A DNA stretch of 64,000 nucleotides from Planctomycetota bacterium (GTDB lineage: Bacteria > Planctomycetota > Phycisphaerae > WQYP01): assembly GCA_021819825.1 (NCBI GenBank), contig JAKAEZ010000003.1:62001-126000 (forward strand), given 5' to 3'. The position numbers and the translations under genes were made by a program. Numbering within the stretch: the stretch's first letter is position 1; each line of letters opens with the position of its first letter. Positions 48,222 through 58,334 of this stretch are shown here, one piece after another. Under the pieces are notes generated by a model that ran no database searches, was not told the DNA's origin, and was given only the letters and a program-made list of their open reading frames with translations.

Positions 48222-50075
48222 ATGTGTGGTTTTGCCGGAATTATTCAATGGAATTCCCCCGCTGACAAGTCCGCCATTTCTGACGCCACACTTGATACTG
48301 TTGACCAACTTCTCGCTCATCGCGGCCCGGACGGCACCGGCCGCTGGCGCGACCCCCACAACCCCGCCTGCGCTTTATTGCACCGCCGCTTAAGCATTGT
48401 TGACATCGCCGGCGGCAGACAACCGATGGGCAATGAAGATCAGAGAGTGCAGGTGGTTTTCAACGGCGAAATTTACAATCATCGGGACTTGCGGTCGCAA
48501 TTAAAACAATTGGGGCACAGCTTTGCCAGTGATCACAGCGATACGGAAGTTCTGGTGCATGGCTGGGAACAATGGAATTCAGCCATGCTGGAAAAATTGA
48601 CCGGCATGTTCGCCTTCGCCCTTTGGGACACCCGCAGCCGGACGCTGTTTTTAGCCCGTGATCGTATGGGGCAAAAGCCGCTGTTTTATCAATCGACGGA
48701 CAATGGGCTTTATTTCGCCAGCACACTTCCCGCGCTGCGGGCGCTGGGTGCCCGGGCCGTGGTATCAACGCGGTCCGTGGCGGGGTACCTGGCGCATGGC
48801 TACCTGCCGCCGCCATTTACCATTTATGACAGCATTTTTCAATTATCCCCCGGGGAATGTTTAACCGCCCGCCAGGATCTACGCCACCGGCAATATTATT
48901 GGCTGCCGACTGTGTCGGCGGCAAATGCGCCGGCAGCGGACGGTGCGGATATTTCAGCGGTTATCAGCGCCGCGGTTGCTTCCCAAATGCACGCTGATGT
49001 TCCCATGGCGTGTTTTCTTTCGGGTGGAATTGATTCGACGATCATCGCCGGACTTATGCAACGCCACGCCGCGAGGATTGGCCTAGAACGCATTAATACC
49101 ATCAGTATCGGCTTTGCCGAGGCGGCCTTTGATGAAACCTATTTTGCCCAGATCGCCGCCCGCCATATTGGCTCGCAGCATCACACCTTTCAGGTAAGCG
49201 CCGGTGCCGATGTTATGCAGACTCTGCAATGGCTGATGCGTTATACGCTGGGTCAGCCCTTTGCCGATTCCTCTATTTTGCCTACGTACTATCTGGCGAA
49301 TTGCGCCCGCATGGTCGCCCCCTGCGCCATCAGTGGTGACGGCGGGGATGAGCTTTTTGGCGGGTATGACCGCTATCGCGCCTTACAACTCATTACCGCG
49401 GCACCCCGGTTATCACGGGTTCTGGCGAATGCCGCGATGCTTGTAAATCCGCAACCACGCACACGCCGGTTCGCTGCCGCAAGCCAGCAAACCTCCTGGC
49501 CGCTACGCTACGCCGCATTAACCAGACTATTTTTCCCAACGGATATTCACACGTTGCTGCCGGGACTTTCGGAGGATGATTTCCTGTTAGCGTGGCCCGC
49601 CGCGCGGGAAAAGTTATCTGATGCGGCGCGCGGTGCCATGCAGCTTGATCAGCGGCATTATTTACCGGGCGATGTCCTGTGGAAAGTGGATAGCGCGTCC
49701 ATGGCCAACGCTCTGGAAGTTCGCAGCCCATTTTTCGATCACCATGTGACAGCCTGCGCCGCCGCCATACCCACGGCAGAACTGCTGAATTACCGCAGCG
49801 GAAAGCTGGCACTCAAAAACAGTTTCCCCGACCTACTTCCACCAGCCATATCCCGGCGCTCCAAACAGGGCTTTGGTTTACCCATCGGCCAATGGTTCCG
49901 CCAACAGTTGCGTGAACCTCTGCACGACCTGTTAATTTCCAAAACGGGATTTTTCCAGTCCGCCGAAAGCCAGAGGTTTTTGCAGAAGCTGCTGCAAGAA
50001 CATCAGCAATCCCACCGCGATCACACCCATCGCCTGTTCGCCTGCCTGATGCTGGAATTATGGCATCAGGGGTAG
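48222..50075 (+). CDS. asnB: asparagine synthase (glutamine-hydrolysing)
   Basis: MCGFAGIIQW; HRGPDGTG; FNGEIYNH; ACFLSGGIDSTIIAGLM; SGDGGDELFGGYDRY. Confidence 0.95.
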   Translation: MCGFAGIIQWNSPADKSAISDATLDTVDQLLAHRGPDGTGRWRDPHNPACALLHRRLSIVDIAGGRQPMGNEDQRVQVVFNGEIYNHRDLRSQLKQLGHSFASDHSDTEVLVHGWEQWNSAMLEKLTGMFAFALWDTRSRTLFLARDRMGQKPLFYQSTDNGLYFASTLPALRALGARAVVSTRSVAGYLAHGYLPPPFTIYDSIFQLSPGECLTARQDLRHRQYYWLPTVSAANAPAADGADISAVISAAVASQMHADVPMACFLSGGIDSTIIAGLMQRHAARIGLERINTISIGFAEAAFDETYFAQIAARHIGSQHHTFQVSAGADVMQTLQWLMRYTLGQPFADSSILPTYYLANCARMVAPCAISGDGGDELFGGYDRYRALQLITAAPRLSRVLANAAMLVNPQPRTRRFAAASQQTSWPLRYAALTRLFFPTDIHTLLPGLSEDDFLLAWPAAREKLSDAARGAMQLDQRHYLPGDVLWKVDSASMANALEVRSPFFDHHVTACAAAIPTAELLNYRSGKLALKNSFPDLLPPAISRRSKQGFGLPIGQWFRQQLREPLHDLLISKTGFFQSAESQRFLQKLLQEHQQSHRDHTHRLFACLMLELWHQG

Positions 50076-50130
50076 CGGGCGCGGTTGCGGGGGACACGAG
50101 CACGCAGAAGTCACGAGTTGGGGCTCGCAG

Positions 50131-50155
50131 AAAAGGTGTCAGGTACCTTTATTAG
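50131..50155. repeat. second copy of the half-unit of the 19482 palindrome
   Basis: AAAAGGTGTCAGGTACCTTTATTA; contains AAAGGT...ACCTTT mini-hairpin. Confidence 0.8.
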
Positions 50156-50240
50156 GATGAGGTTTGCCACGCCCGGTTTGCCAGGAGTTGGAACGGGGAC
50201 TTGAAAACAGTGTAAAAGCAAGTAGGATAGAGGCTCAGAA

Positions 50241-50313
<73 letters not shown>

Positions 50314-50361
50314 GTAAAAATCATCAATTAAAAAGTTGGGTTCTGGCATACGACGGAGGGC

Positions 50362-50396
50362 GCTTGGAGCTTGGAATCTGGAACCTGGAACCTAGA
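50362..50396. repeat. imperfect heptameric tandem repeat (5 units)
   Basis: GCTTGGA GCTTGGA ATCTGGA ACCTGGA ACCTAGA. Confidence 0.75.
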
Positions 50397-50646
50397 ATAC
50401 AGCGGGGGCCGCGGTAGTCTTCGCCTGCCGAGAAAAGCACAAAGCGCAACACTTCCGTATTTTACGTGTTCGCTGGGCGGAAGTGCAGGTGAGAGCGGCG
50501 TAGATCCACAGATTTCGCCGATTACTCAGATTAACGAGGGGGGATTAGCCACAGAGATTACTGAGGGCACAGAGGCGGGGGAGGACGCGGCGTTGCGCTT
50601 CAACGGCCAATGATCGATATTTCTTGATTTCGGAAAAGTCAGTGGT

Positions 50647-50667
50647 CCATGATCCATGATCCATGAT
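50647..50667. repeat. heptameric tandem repeat (CCATGAT)x3
   Basis: CCATGAT CCATGAT CCATGAT, exact. Confidence 0.85.
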
Positions 50668-51012
50668 CATTGGCGTGCGATTCGAGATTCCAATTTAAGT
50701 ATTGATCAGTACGTTCAGTATTTAACAGTAAGTGCAGTGGATGAAGGAATCAGCGGGTTTGCCTACTAAGCAAGATAGGAGCGGGATCGCTGCTGAAGCC
50801 TTCTAACTTCCAATTCCTAACTCATCGCTTCTTCCTGGGGTACAGGTTTGGGATTCACGTAATGGCGGAGAATTGCCGATAATAATTGTTGTGAAACGCG
50901 GATTTTTCGGTTTTGCTTGCCTGGGTACTTGATTATAGTGCTCTGCTATCCGTAGAATTCACAAGGTTGCGGATATCCGCCGATGGTGCGGATGGCGCTC
51001 CCAGGAGTATTT

Positions 51013-53505
51013 ATGTACGAACGTTTTACAGATCGCGCACGGAAAGTGATGGCTCTGGCCAATCAGGAGGCTCAGAGATTTAACCACGAATACATTGGTA
51101 CCGAGCATATTTTGCTGGGTCTGGTTAAGGAAGGTTCCGGCGTTGGTGCGACGGTCCTGAAAAATCTGGATATCGACTTACGCAAGGTTCGCCTGGAAGT
51201 TGAAAAGCTTGTTAAGAGCGGACCGGATATGGTTACGATGGGGAAACTTCCGCAGACGCCGCGCGCCAAAAAGGTGATTGAATATGCGATTGAAGAGGCG
51301 CGAAATCTGGGCCACAATTATGTTGGCACGGAACATCTGCTGTTGGGACTGCTGCGTGAACGGGACGGCGTAGCTGCGCAGGTGCTGATGAATCTGGGCT
51401 TGAAACTGGAAGAAGTCCGGGAAGAAGTATTGAACCTGCTGGGTGCCGGGGTGGAAAGTGAAGGTTCATCTGAAAGCAAAGAAGGCGGCAAAACCAAGTC
51501 CCGCACGCCGGCGTTGGATTCGTTTGGGCGTGATCTGACGGAACTGGCGCGGGAAGGGACGCTGGATCCGGTGATTGGGCGTAATAATGAAATCGAACGG
51601 GTTATTCAGATTCTTTGTCGGCGGACCAAGAACAATCCGGTTCTGCTGGGTGAAGCGGGCGTTGGGAAAACAGCGATTGTTGAGGGGCTGGCCCAGAAAA
51701 TTATCGGAAACGATGTACCGGAAATTCTGGTGGACAAACGAATTGTGGTGCTGGACCTGGCCATGATGGTGGCGGGCACGAAATACCGCGGACAATTTGA
51801 AGAACGTATCAAAGCGGTCATGAATGAAGTGCGGCGGGCCAAAAATGTGGTGCTGTTTATTGATGAACTGCACACGCTGGTGGGGGCGGGCGGTGCGGAG
51901 GGGGCCATTGACGCCAGTAACGTGCTTAAGCCGTCGCTGGCGCGGGGTGAAATTCAGTGCATCGGCGCGACCACGCTGGATGAATACCGGAAATATGTGG
52001 AAAAGGACAGTGCCCTGGAGCGGCGATTCCAGACGGTGATGGTGGAGCCACCCAACAAGGAAGAGGCTCTGGAGATACTGCGTGGTTTGCGGGATCGGTA
52101 TGAAGCCCATCATCGCGTGCAGATTACCGATGAGGCATTGCGGTCCGCTGTGGAGCTTTCCACACGGTACATAACGGGCCGGTGCCTGCCGGATAAGGCT
52201 ATTGATGTTATTGATGAAGCTGGAGCGCGGATTCGACTCAAAAGCATGACCAAGCCGCCCAATCTGACGGAAGTGGAAGAACAGATTGAGCGTTTGACCA
52301 TGGAAAAAGATGAGGCCGTAAAAAATGCGGATTACGAACGAGCCGCGGAATTACGGGATCAGGCGGAAGCTCTGCGCCGCAAAAAGGATGAGGAGCAGAA
52401 GAAATGGCGTGAGCAGGCCAAGGAAGTCGACGGCGTGGTCGATGAAGAAACCGTTGCTGAAGTGGTCAGTAGAATGACAGGTGTTCCATTGACGCGGCTG
52501 GAAAATGCTGAAGCATCCCGGCTGCTGGAATTGGAATCTGAACTGCATCGGCGCGTGATCAGTCAGGATGACGCGATTAAGGCGGTTTCCCGGTCAATTC
52601 GCCGTGCGCGTTCCGGGTTGAAAGATCCGAACCGTCCGATGGGGACATTTCTGTTCCTGGGGCCTTCGGGCGTGGGTAAAACGCTGTTGTCCAAGGCGAT
52701 TGCGGAGTTCATGTTCGGCAATGAGGCTTCTCTCATTCAGATTGATATGTCTGAATATATGGAGAAACACAATGTCAGCCGATTGATTGGCGCGCCTCCG
52801 GGGTATGTCGGTTATGAAGAAGGCGGTCAGCTTACGGAACGCATTCGCCGGCGGCCCTACGCTGTGGTGCTGCTGGATGAAATTGAAAAAGCCCATCCGG
52901 ATGTGTTCAACATGTTGTTGCAGATCATGGAAGAAGGCCGCCTGACGGATAATGTCGGTCGGCAGGTTGACTTTAAGAACATCGTGCTGATTATGACCAG
53001 CAATATCGGCGCTGATCTGATAAAGAGCGGCGGCATTCAAGGCTTCGGCTACGGCAAGCGCGATCTGGATCAGAATTTTGAACAGATGAAACGCGGTCTG
53101 CTGCGGGAAGTTGAAAAATTCTTCCGGCCGGAATTTATCAACCGTCTGGATGATACGATTATCTTCCGGCCGCTGAGCAAAGATGATCTGTATCGGATCA
53201 TTGACATTGAAATCCAGAAGGTTACCAAACGACTCGTTGAGCAGGGTATCAAGCTGGAAACTACGCTGGCGGCCCATGATTTTCTGATTGAGAAGGGATA
53301 CAACCCGGACTTTGGCGCTAGGCCCTTGCGGCGCGCCATTGAGCAATTTGTGGAAGATCCGTTGTCGGAATCCATTCTGCGCGGTGAATATAAGCAGATG
53401 GCCAGCGTTAAAATTGACCGCGATGGGGATTCGTTGCGGTTTACGGGCGTGCCAAGGCAGGTGGAACCTGCGGCGGCAGGTGCCGGTGGGGCGGTCGCCA
53501 CGTAA
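51013..53505 (+). CDS. clpC: ATP-dependent Clp protease ATP-binding subunit ClpC
   Basis: [37 protein letters not shown]; two AAA+ modules ([17 protein letters not shown]); UVR-like [18 protein letters not shown]. Confidence 0.96.
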   Translation: MYERFTDRARKVMALANQEAQRFNHEYIGTEHILLGLVKEGSGVGATVLKNLDIDLRKVRLEVEKLVKSGPDMVTMGKLPQTPRAKKVIEYAIEEARNLGHNYVGTEHLLLGLLRERDGVAAQVLMNLGLKLEEVREEVLNLLGAGVESEGSSESKEGGKTKSRTPALDSFGRDLTELAREGTLDPVIGRNNEIERVIQILCRRTKNNPVLLGEAGVGKTAIVEGLAQKIIGNDVPEILVDKRIVVLDLAMMVAGTKYRGQFEERIKAVMNEVRRAKNVVLFIDELHTLVGAGGAEGAIDASNVLKPSLARGEIQCIGATTLDEYRKYVEKDSALERRFQTVMVEPPNKEEALEILRGLRDRYEAHHRVQITDEALRSAVELSTRYITGRCLPDKAIDVIDEAGARIRLKSMTKPPNLTEVEEQIERLTMEKDEAVKNADYERAAELRDQAEALRRKKDEEQKKWREQAKEVDGVVDEETVAEVVSRMTGVPLTRLENAEASRLLELESELHRRVISQDDAIKAVSRSIRRARSGLKDPNRPMGTFLFLGPSGVGKTLLSKAIAEFMFGNEASLIQIDMSEYMEKHNVSRLIGAPPGYVGYEEGGQLTERIRRRPYAVVLLDEIEKAHPDVFNMLLQIMEEGRLTDNVGRQVDFKNIVLIMTSNIGADLIKSGGIQGFGYGKRDLDQNFEQMKRGLLREVEKFFRPEFINRLDDTIIFRPLSKDDLYRIIDIEIQKVTKRLVEQGIKLETTLAAHDFLIEKGYNPDFGARPLRRAIEQFVEDPLSESILRGEYKQMASVKIDRDGDSLRFTGVPRQVEPAAAGAGGAVAT

Positions 53506-53616
53506 TTGTGCGGTAGACCGCCGGGTTAGCGAAACGCGGCATTTGGTGTGGTTGATTCTGTTGCGCGTGGGGCGATTACGACGTGCGTGGCGAACTTTCC
53601 GGGCATCCCTGGGGCC

Positions 53617-53640
53617 GCGGGTGTCCTCACCCGCTTTTGC
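53617..53640 (+). terminator. probable terminator hairpin downstream of clpC
   Basis: GCGGGTG TCCT CACCCGC TTTTGC. Confidence 0.5.
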
Positions 53641-53852
53641 TTTGTGGAGACCAAGACTCAGCCCTGAATTTAGGCCTTCATTAGCAAATTTCTGCCCTTG
53701 CCCGGAAAAATTGCCACGCCCGATCTCGGCGGGATGACGTTTCTAATTGACGTAAGATTCAATTTGAATTAATTTGAATACGTTCGTCGGCAGCGTAGGG
53801 CTGTTATGTCGATGGGCGCGGCGTCATTTTCCTGCTGTTATTGGAGTGGTTT

Positions 53853-54575
53853 ATGCAGATATTGGTCAAATTTCGTCATATCCGTCTGCTATTTGCCCTG
53901 ATGTTTGCGGCGTGTCTGGTGCCGACGGTTGGGCAAAGTGTCACCGCGGCACCGGTGCGTATTGCCTGCGTCGGTGACAGTATTACATGGGGATATACCA
54001 TTACCCATGATCGGCTGGCGCGGGCGTGGCCCGGGGTGTTGCAGAAGCTGGTGGGGAAAAAATACAAATCGGAGGATTTTGGTCATAACGGTGCCACGCT
54101 GTTGAAGAAGGGAAATCTGCCCTATTGGACAACTCCGGAATTTAAGGGGGCGACAAAATTTGATCCCAATATCGTCATTATTATGCTGGGCACCAACGAC
54201 ACCAAGCCGCAAAACTGGAAAAAATACGGTTCACAGTTTACCGCGAACGCGGAATCGCTGATCCGCCATTTTGAACATCTGCGGGCACACCCGAGAATTT
54301 ATATCTGCACACCACCGCCCGTGGTGCGAAATAAGAAGCTTGGTGTGGGCAATGGGTGGGGTATTAATGAAAAGACGCTGGTTCATGGCGTGATTCCCGC
54401 CATTAAGCGGGCGGCGAGGGCCATGCACGTTCCGGTGGTGCATGTGCACGGGCAGATGATTAAGCGGGCGACGGAACCGATGTATAAATACTTTGCCCAT
54501 GACGGGGTGCACCCGGATCCATTGGGGCAGGCGCTGATGGGAAGAATTATCTATCGGGCGGTGTTCAAAAAATAA
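53853..54575 (+). CDS. secreted SGNH/GDSL hydrolase
   Basis: Signal peptide; RIACVGDSITWGYTI; IIMLGTNDTKPQNW; FAHDGVHPDPLGQALMG. Confidence 0.9.
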   Translation: MQILVKFRHIRLLFALMFAACLVPTVGQSVTAAPVRIACVGDSITWGYTITHDRLARAWPGVLQKLVGKKYKSEDFGHNGATLLKKGNLPYWTTPEFKGATKFDPNIVIIMLGTNDTKPQNWKKYGSQFTANAESLIRHFEHLRAHPRIYICTPPPVVRNKKLGVGNGWGINEKTLVHGVIPAIKRAARAMHVPVVHVHGQMIKRATEPMYKYFAHDGVHPDPLGQALMGRIIYRAVFKK

Positions 54576-54627
54576 GCGTTCGGACGCTGGCGTGAAGCTC
54601 TTGCGATAAAGGGAGCCCCCGATCTGA

Positions 54628-54939
54628 TTGCCGGGGCCGGCTCCCCGGCAGATTTGCCAAGTGCCGGTGGATATTCCTATAATTGCAGCGTCTTTACTGG
54701 CAGGGTGGCCGTTGCTTCGATTGAATTTACATCATCGGTTTGCGGATGAATCTTACGAGGAAATGCGCGAACGGATGTTAAATGAAACGGGCCGGTTTAT
54801 TGAATGGGGTTTAGCGCATCCCCATCGTGTGCCGCACATTCCCGCGTATCCTGTTGGTAAGGGAGAGTTTTCCGCCAACGTCAGGCGATGGTTTTGGGAG
54901 GTTGTCTTGACCAGTGATTTTGGGCCACCGCCGCTTTAA
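54628..54939 (+). CDS. small hypothetical protein (start uncertain)
   Basis: 103-aa ORF; ...RFADESYEEMRERMLNETGRFIEWGLAHPHRVPHIPAYPVGKGEFSANVRRWFWEVVL has protein-like composition. Confidence 0.4.
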   Translation: MPGPAPRQICQVPVDIPIIAASLLAGWPLLRLNLHHRFADESYEEMRERMLNETGRFIEWGLAHPHRVPHIPAYPVGKGEFSANVRRWFWEVVLTSDFGPPPL

Positions 54940-54992
54940 TAACCGGGTGGGACGGCTGATTTTCCGTTGGTCAACGCCAGGAGTTTTATTTG

Positions 54993-55640
54993 ATGCAGAT
55001 GATTGCTCAACCTGCCCTCTGGGAACGCCGCCGTCCGTTGGTGCTGGCATTCCTCTGTTTTGTGTTTGCGGCGTGGTTTGCCTGGGATGGCTGGTACGGC
55101 TGGCCGAATCATGATGACAAAGCGGTAAAACAGATGCTGCTGTCTCATCGGGTTACGGGCAAAGACAAGGCCATTGCACGTTCGTGGCCCGGCTGGCGGC
55201 ATGCGACGGAGGCCCAGCGCCTCCGGTTTGATCATCTGGTGCATATTAATAATATCACGGGTTGGCATACCGTAACGGACATTCATAACCAGCGTTGGAT
55301 TGTGCTGGCAATCGGTTTGGTGGCGGTAGGGGGACTGGTCTGGTATTTGCGTGTAAAATCCAAACGCATTGTGGTGGACGATCAGGGGCTGCATTTGCCC
55401 AATGGAAATCTTGTCCCTTATGCGGCGATGAAAGTTATTGATAATCGCCGCTGGCCCGGCGCGGGGCTGGTAACCGTTGAATATGCCGATACCGCGGGGC
55501 ATAACCATCATGCGGTATTGGATGCCGTTATTTATGAAAATCTTCCCCCATTATTAAATGAAGTTATCGCACGAGCCACCGCCGCCCAGGTGGTAAACCC
55601 GCCGGAAAAGCCGGCAGTGGCGGTTGGCGTGGAGAGTTGA
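54993..55640 (+). CDS. hypothetical membrane protein with PH-like C-terminal region
   Basis: Two TM segments; KSKRIVVDDQGLHLPNGNLVPYAAMKVIDNRRW resembles bacterial PH-like domains; RBS CAGGAG. Confidence 0.6.
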   Translation: MQMIAQPALWERRRPLVLAFLCFVFAAWFAWDGWYGWPNHDDKAVKQMLLSHRVTGKDKAIARSWPGWRHATEAQRLRFDHLVHINNITGWHTVTDIHNQRWIVLAIGLVAVGGLVWYLRVKSKRIVVDDQGLHLPNGNLVPYAAMKVIDNRRWPGAGLVTVEYADTAGHNHHAVLDAVIYENLPPLLNEVIARATAAQVVNPPEKPAVAVGVES

Positions 55641-55644
55641 AATC

Positions 55645-56082
55645 ATGGCATTGGCCGCAATAGTAACGGACTTGATATTCTCGACAAAAATTGTGACCGA
55701 AGCGCGGGCGCAGAAGCGGCAGGTGCGGGTGTTGCGATCGTACAGCGTTTTAAGTGAATTTCTCCGGGCAACTCCGCCGGACATGCTGATTGTGGATATG
55801 AATTGCGGGGGCATTAACCCACTATCCGCCATAACATTGGCCAAAACTTCCAAGCCCAGTTGTAAGATCGTGGCTTATTTATCGCACACTCAGCAGGACT
55901 TGGCCCAACAGGCGATACAGGCCGGCGCTGAGCAGGTGGTGCCGCGCTCGGAATTTGTCGTTCTTCTGCCAACATGGGTGCAAACGTATGCGGACGCTGC
56001 CGCGGTTAGTCAGCAAGCGGGAATCGAAAATGTTTCGGAATCGCGATCCGGCCCCGCCGGCGTTCAACCAAAATCGCTATGA
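55645..56082 (+). CDS. degenerate response-regulator receiver-like protein
   Basis: PDMLIVDMNCGGINPLSAITLAKTSKPSCKIVAYLSHTQQDLAQQAIQAGAEQVVPRSEF: beta3 Asp present, terminal Lys absent, N-terminal acidic pair reduced. Confidence 0.55.
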   Translation: MALAAIVTDLIFSTKIVTEARAQKRQVRVLRSYSVLSEFLRATPPDMLIVDMNCGGINPLSAITLAKTSKPSCKIVAYLSHTQQDLAQQAIQAGAEQVVPRSEFVVLLPTWVQTYADAAAVSQQAGIENVSESRSGPAGVQPKSL

Positions 56083-56105
56083 CCCGCCCCAGTCACGGAG
56101 TTGGC

Positions 56106-57158
56106 ATGTCCTGTGTATTAGGTATTGAAACAACCTGTGATGAAACCGCTTGTGCGGTAGTCGAAGACGGGCGAATTGTGCGATCCAATGTTGTCCGCAC
56201 GCAAATTGATCTGCATCAGAAATATGGCGGCGTCGTGCCGGAAATTGCGGCCCGCGCGCACATTGAATGGCTCAATGACATTGTGGCCACCGCGATGCAA
56301 ATTGCCGGTGTTACCGCAGAGGATCTTTCCGGAATTGCGGTAGCTAGCTGTCCGGGGCTTGTCGGGTGCCTGCTGGTGGGTGTTTCGGCGGCTAAGGCAT
56401 TGGCGTTTGCGTGGGATAAGCCGTTGGTTGGGGTGAATCACGTACATGCTCATTTGTACGCCGGTTGTCTGATTCCGCCACGGGATCGGGATAATGCATC
56501 AGCGGTATGGCCGGATCCGCCCGCGTTGCCGGCGTTGGGGCTGGTGATTTCCGGCGGACATACCACGCTGTACGAGGTGCAGAGATTTGATTCGCTGCGC
56601 CGCCTGGGTTCCACGATTGACGACGCGGTGGGAGAGGCCTTTGATAAAGTTGCCGCAATTCTGCAGCTGGGATATCCCGGCGGCCCACTAGTAGAGAATC
56701 TGGCTCGTGATGGTCGGGCAAATGAGGTGAAATTTCCTTTGTCTCTTCTGGGGAAGCAATCCCTGGATTTTTCTTTTAGCGGTATAAAAACGGCGGTTTT
56801 ATATCATGTTAATGGTCAGGGCGGCGCACAACGCACCAGTGCGGATTTAACGCCGCAGCAGCGGGCGGATACCGCGGCGGCATTTCAGCGTGTGGTGACG
56901 GAGATACTGGAAGTTAAAGTACGCCGGGCGATGGAAGTAATGACTCCGCGGTCTTTGATTGTCGGCGGCGGCGTTTCGGCTAATGGGGCCATTCGGAGTT
57001 GTTTACAGCGTGTGGCGGATGCGGCAAAAATTTCCTTATATCTGCCGCCCATGGCGTATTGTACAGATAATGCCGCCATGATTGCGGGGTTGGGTTCGCA
57101 GCTTTTAGAATCCGGGGGGCGCGCGGATTTGGACTTATCAGCGATCGCTACGGCGTGA
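56106..57158 (+). CDS. tsaD: tRNA N6-adenosine threonylcarbamoyltransferase TsaD
   Basis: VLGIETTCDETACAVVEDG; VVPEIAARAHIEWL; VGVNHVHAHLYAG; LVISGGHTTLYEV; DFSFSGIKTAVLY. Confidence 0.95.
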   Translation: MSCVLGIETTCDETACAVVEDGRIVRSNVVRTQIDLHQKYGGVVPEIAARAHIEWLNDIVATAMQIAGVTAEDLSGIAVASCPGLVGCLLVGVSAAKALAFAWDKPLVGVNHVHAHLYAGCLIPPRDRDNASAVWPDPPALPALGLVISGGHTTLYEVQRFDSLRRLGSTIDDAVGEAFDKVAAILQLGYPGGPLVENLARDGRANEVKFPLSLLGKQSLDFSFSGIKTAVLYHVNGQGGAQRTSADLTPQQRADTAAAFQRVVTEILEVKVRRAMEVMTPRSLIVGGGVSANGAIRSCLQRVADAAKISLYLPPMAYCTDNAAMIAGLGSQLLESGGRADLDLSAIATA

Positions 57159-57334
57159 GACCGCGATTAGTTTATGGGTTACAGGTTATAGGGGAGGTTG
57201 CGAGATGGTAGATTGCGGGGGCCAAGGGTCGGAGTTGGGTGGGAAATATTTTTTCAATATTAAGCTTGTATTAGCCGATCAAAAATGTTATGAAGAAGTT
57301 GTGATTTCGACTTCTCTTTTTTTGGGAGGTTACC

Positions 57335-57469
57335 ATGCCGCATCGGCGCACCAGTGGTTCTAAAGTTCGTTCCCATAAATTCGGTTTTAATAAGGCAAGT
57401 TTTCAGCAGCGGAAAGTCGCGCGGCTTGAAGGGCGTCGGGCGCTATCGAGCCTTCCGCGAGAAGAATAA
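57335..57469 (+). CDS. 44-aa basic small protein, unknown function (below the ORF-track cutoff)
   Basis: ATG after GGGAGG: MPHRRTSGSKVRSHKFGFNKASFQQRKVARLEGRRALSSLPREE*. Confidence 0.6.
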   Translation: MPHRRTSGSKVRSHKFGFNKASFQQRKVARLEGRRALSSLPREE

Positions 57470-57549
57470 ATTGTCATGTTGCGATATAATGCCGCCTGAT
57501 TTTGCAGCATTCCTCTGATGAGGAGTGCTCTACCAAGGAGGCATTGTAT

Positions 57550-58038
57550 ATGGCGGCACCGGTTCGCAGCAGCAATGACACGCATCTACCCCGCAGCACC
57601 ATATTGGTGGTGGATGATAATCCGCCGAATGTTGAGCTGATCCAAGCCTATTTGGAATCCATGGACTGCACAACGGAGGTAGCGGTGGACGGCGTGGATG
57701 CTTTGGCCAAGGTGCCCAAGGTCATGCCGGATTTAATTATTCTTGATGTGATGATGCCGCGCATGAGTGGATTTGAAGTTTGCCGGAAACTCAAATCCGA
57801 TGCCCGCTTCCGTGATATACCCATTCTGATGATTACCGCCCTGAACGAATTAGGGGATATTGAGCGCGGCGTGGAAAGTGGGACCGATGATTTTCTTACC
57901 AAGCCAGTCAACAAGCTGGAGTTGCTCACGCGGGTGAAGAGTCTTTTGCGGGTGCGGCATCTGAAGGGGCAACTGGAGAGAACCTTGGCGTATTTACATG
58001 AAATTGAGGCCAATGAGCCGCGGCGGCCTCAAGGATAG
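57550..58038 (+). CDS. response regulator (CheY-like/PleD-type receiver)
   Basis: TILVVDDNPPNVELIQAYLE; LIILDVMMPRMSGFEVCRKLK; MITAL; DFLTKPVNKLELLTRV. Confidence 0.92.
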   Translation: MAAPVRSSNDTHLPRSTILVVDDNPPNVELIQAYLESMDCTTEVAVDGVDALAKVPKVMPDLIILDVMMPRMSGFEVCRKLKSDARFRDIPILMITALNELGDIERGVESGTDDFLTKPVNKLELLTRVKSLLRVRHLKGQLERTLAYLHEIEANEPRRPQG

Positions 58039-58334
58039 AATGCACTTGCCGGTGCAGCTGTCATCATTTTAATGGTGATGTCGCACCGCATCGGGCGGGC
58101 GGCGAAATCGACGGCATAAGTGCCGGCGCTATAGAGAATTCCTGGCCATGGAAACGCGCCTCGCAGAGGCCCTCCCGGATTTATTGCCACGCCGGCGGGC
58201 GGCGAATTCAGTTCGACGTTTGACTGTATTGCGAGTTCTAGGCTATAAAACACGGCGCGGGTGCGGTATATCCGTCGTAGAGCGTTGGATCAGGCGGAAC
58301 AAATAGTACTCCGGTTTAAGTAAGCGAGAAGTAG

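Noticed and set aside
50371-50613. 80-aa ORF MESGTWNLEYSGGRG...LATEITEGTEAGED
   Set aside because: Lies in the repeat-rich intergenic island; the peptide simply reflects the periodic DNA repeats, no RBS or domain signal.
51466-53346. Long minus-strand ORFs (215 and 250 aa) opposite clpC
   Set aside because: Antisense shadows of clpC; frame openness explained by codon usage of the sense strand.
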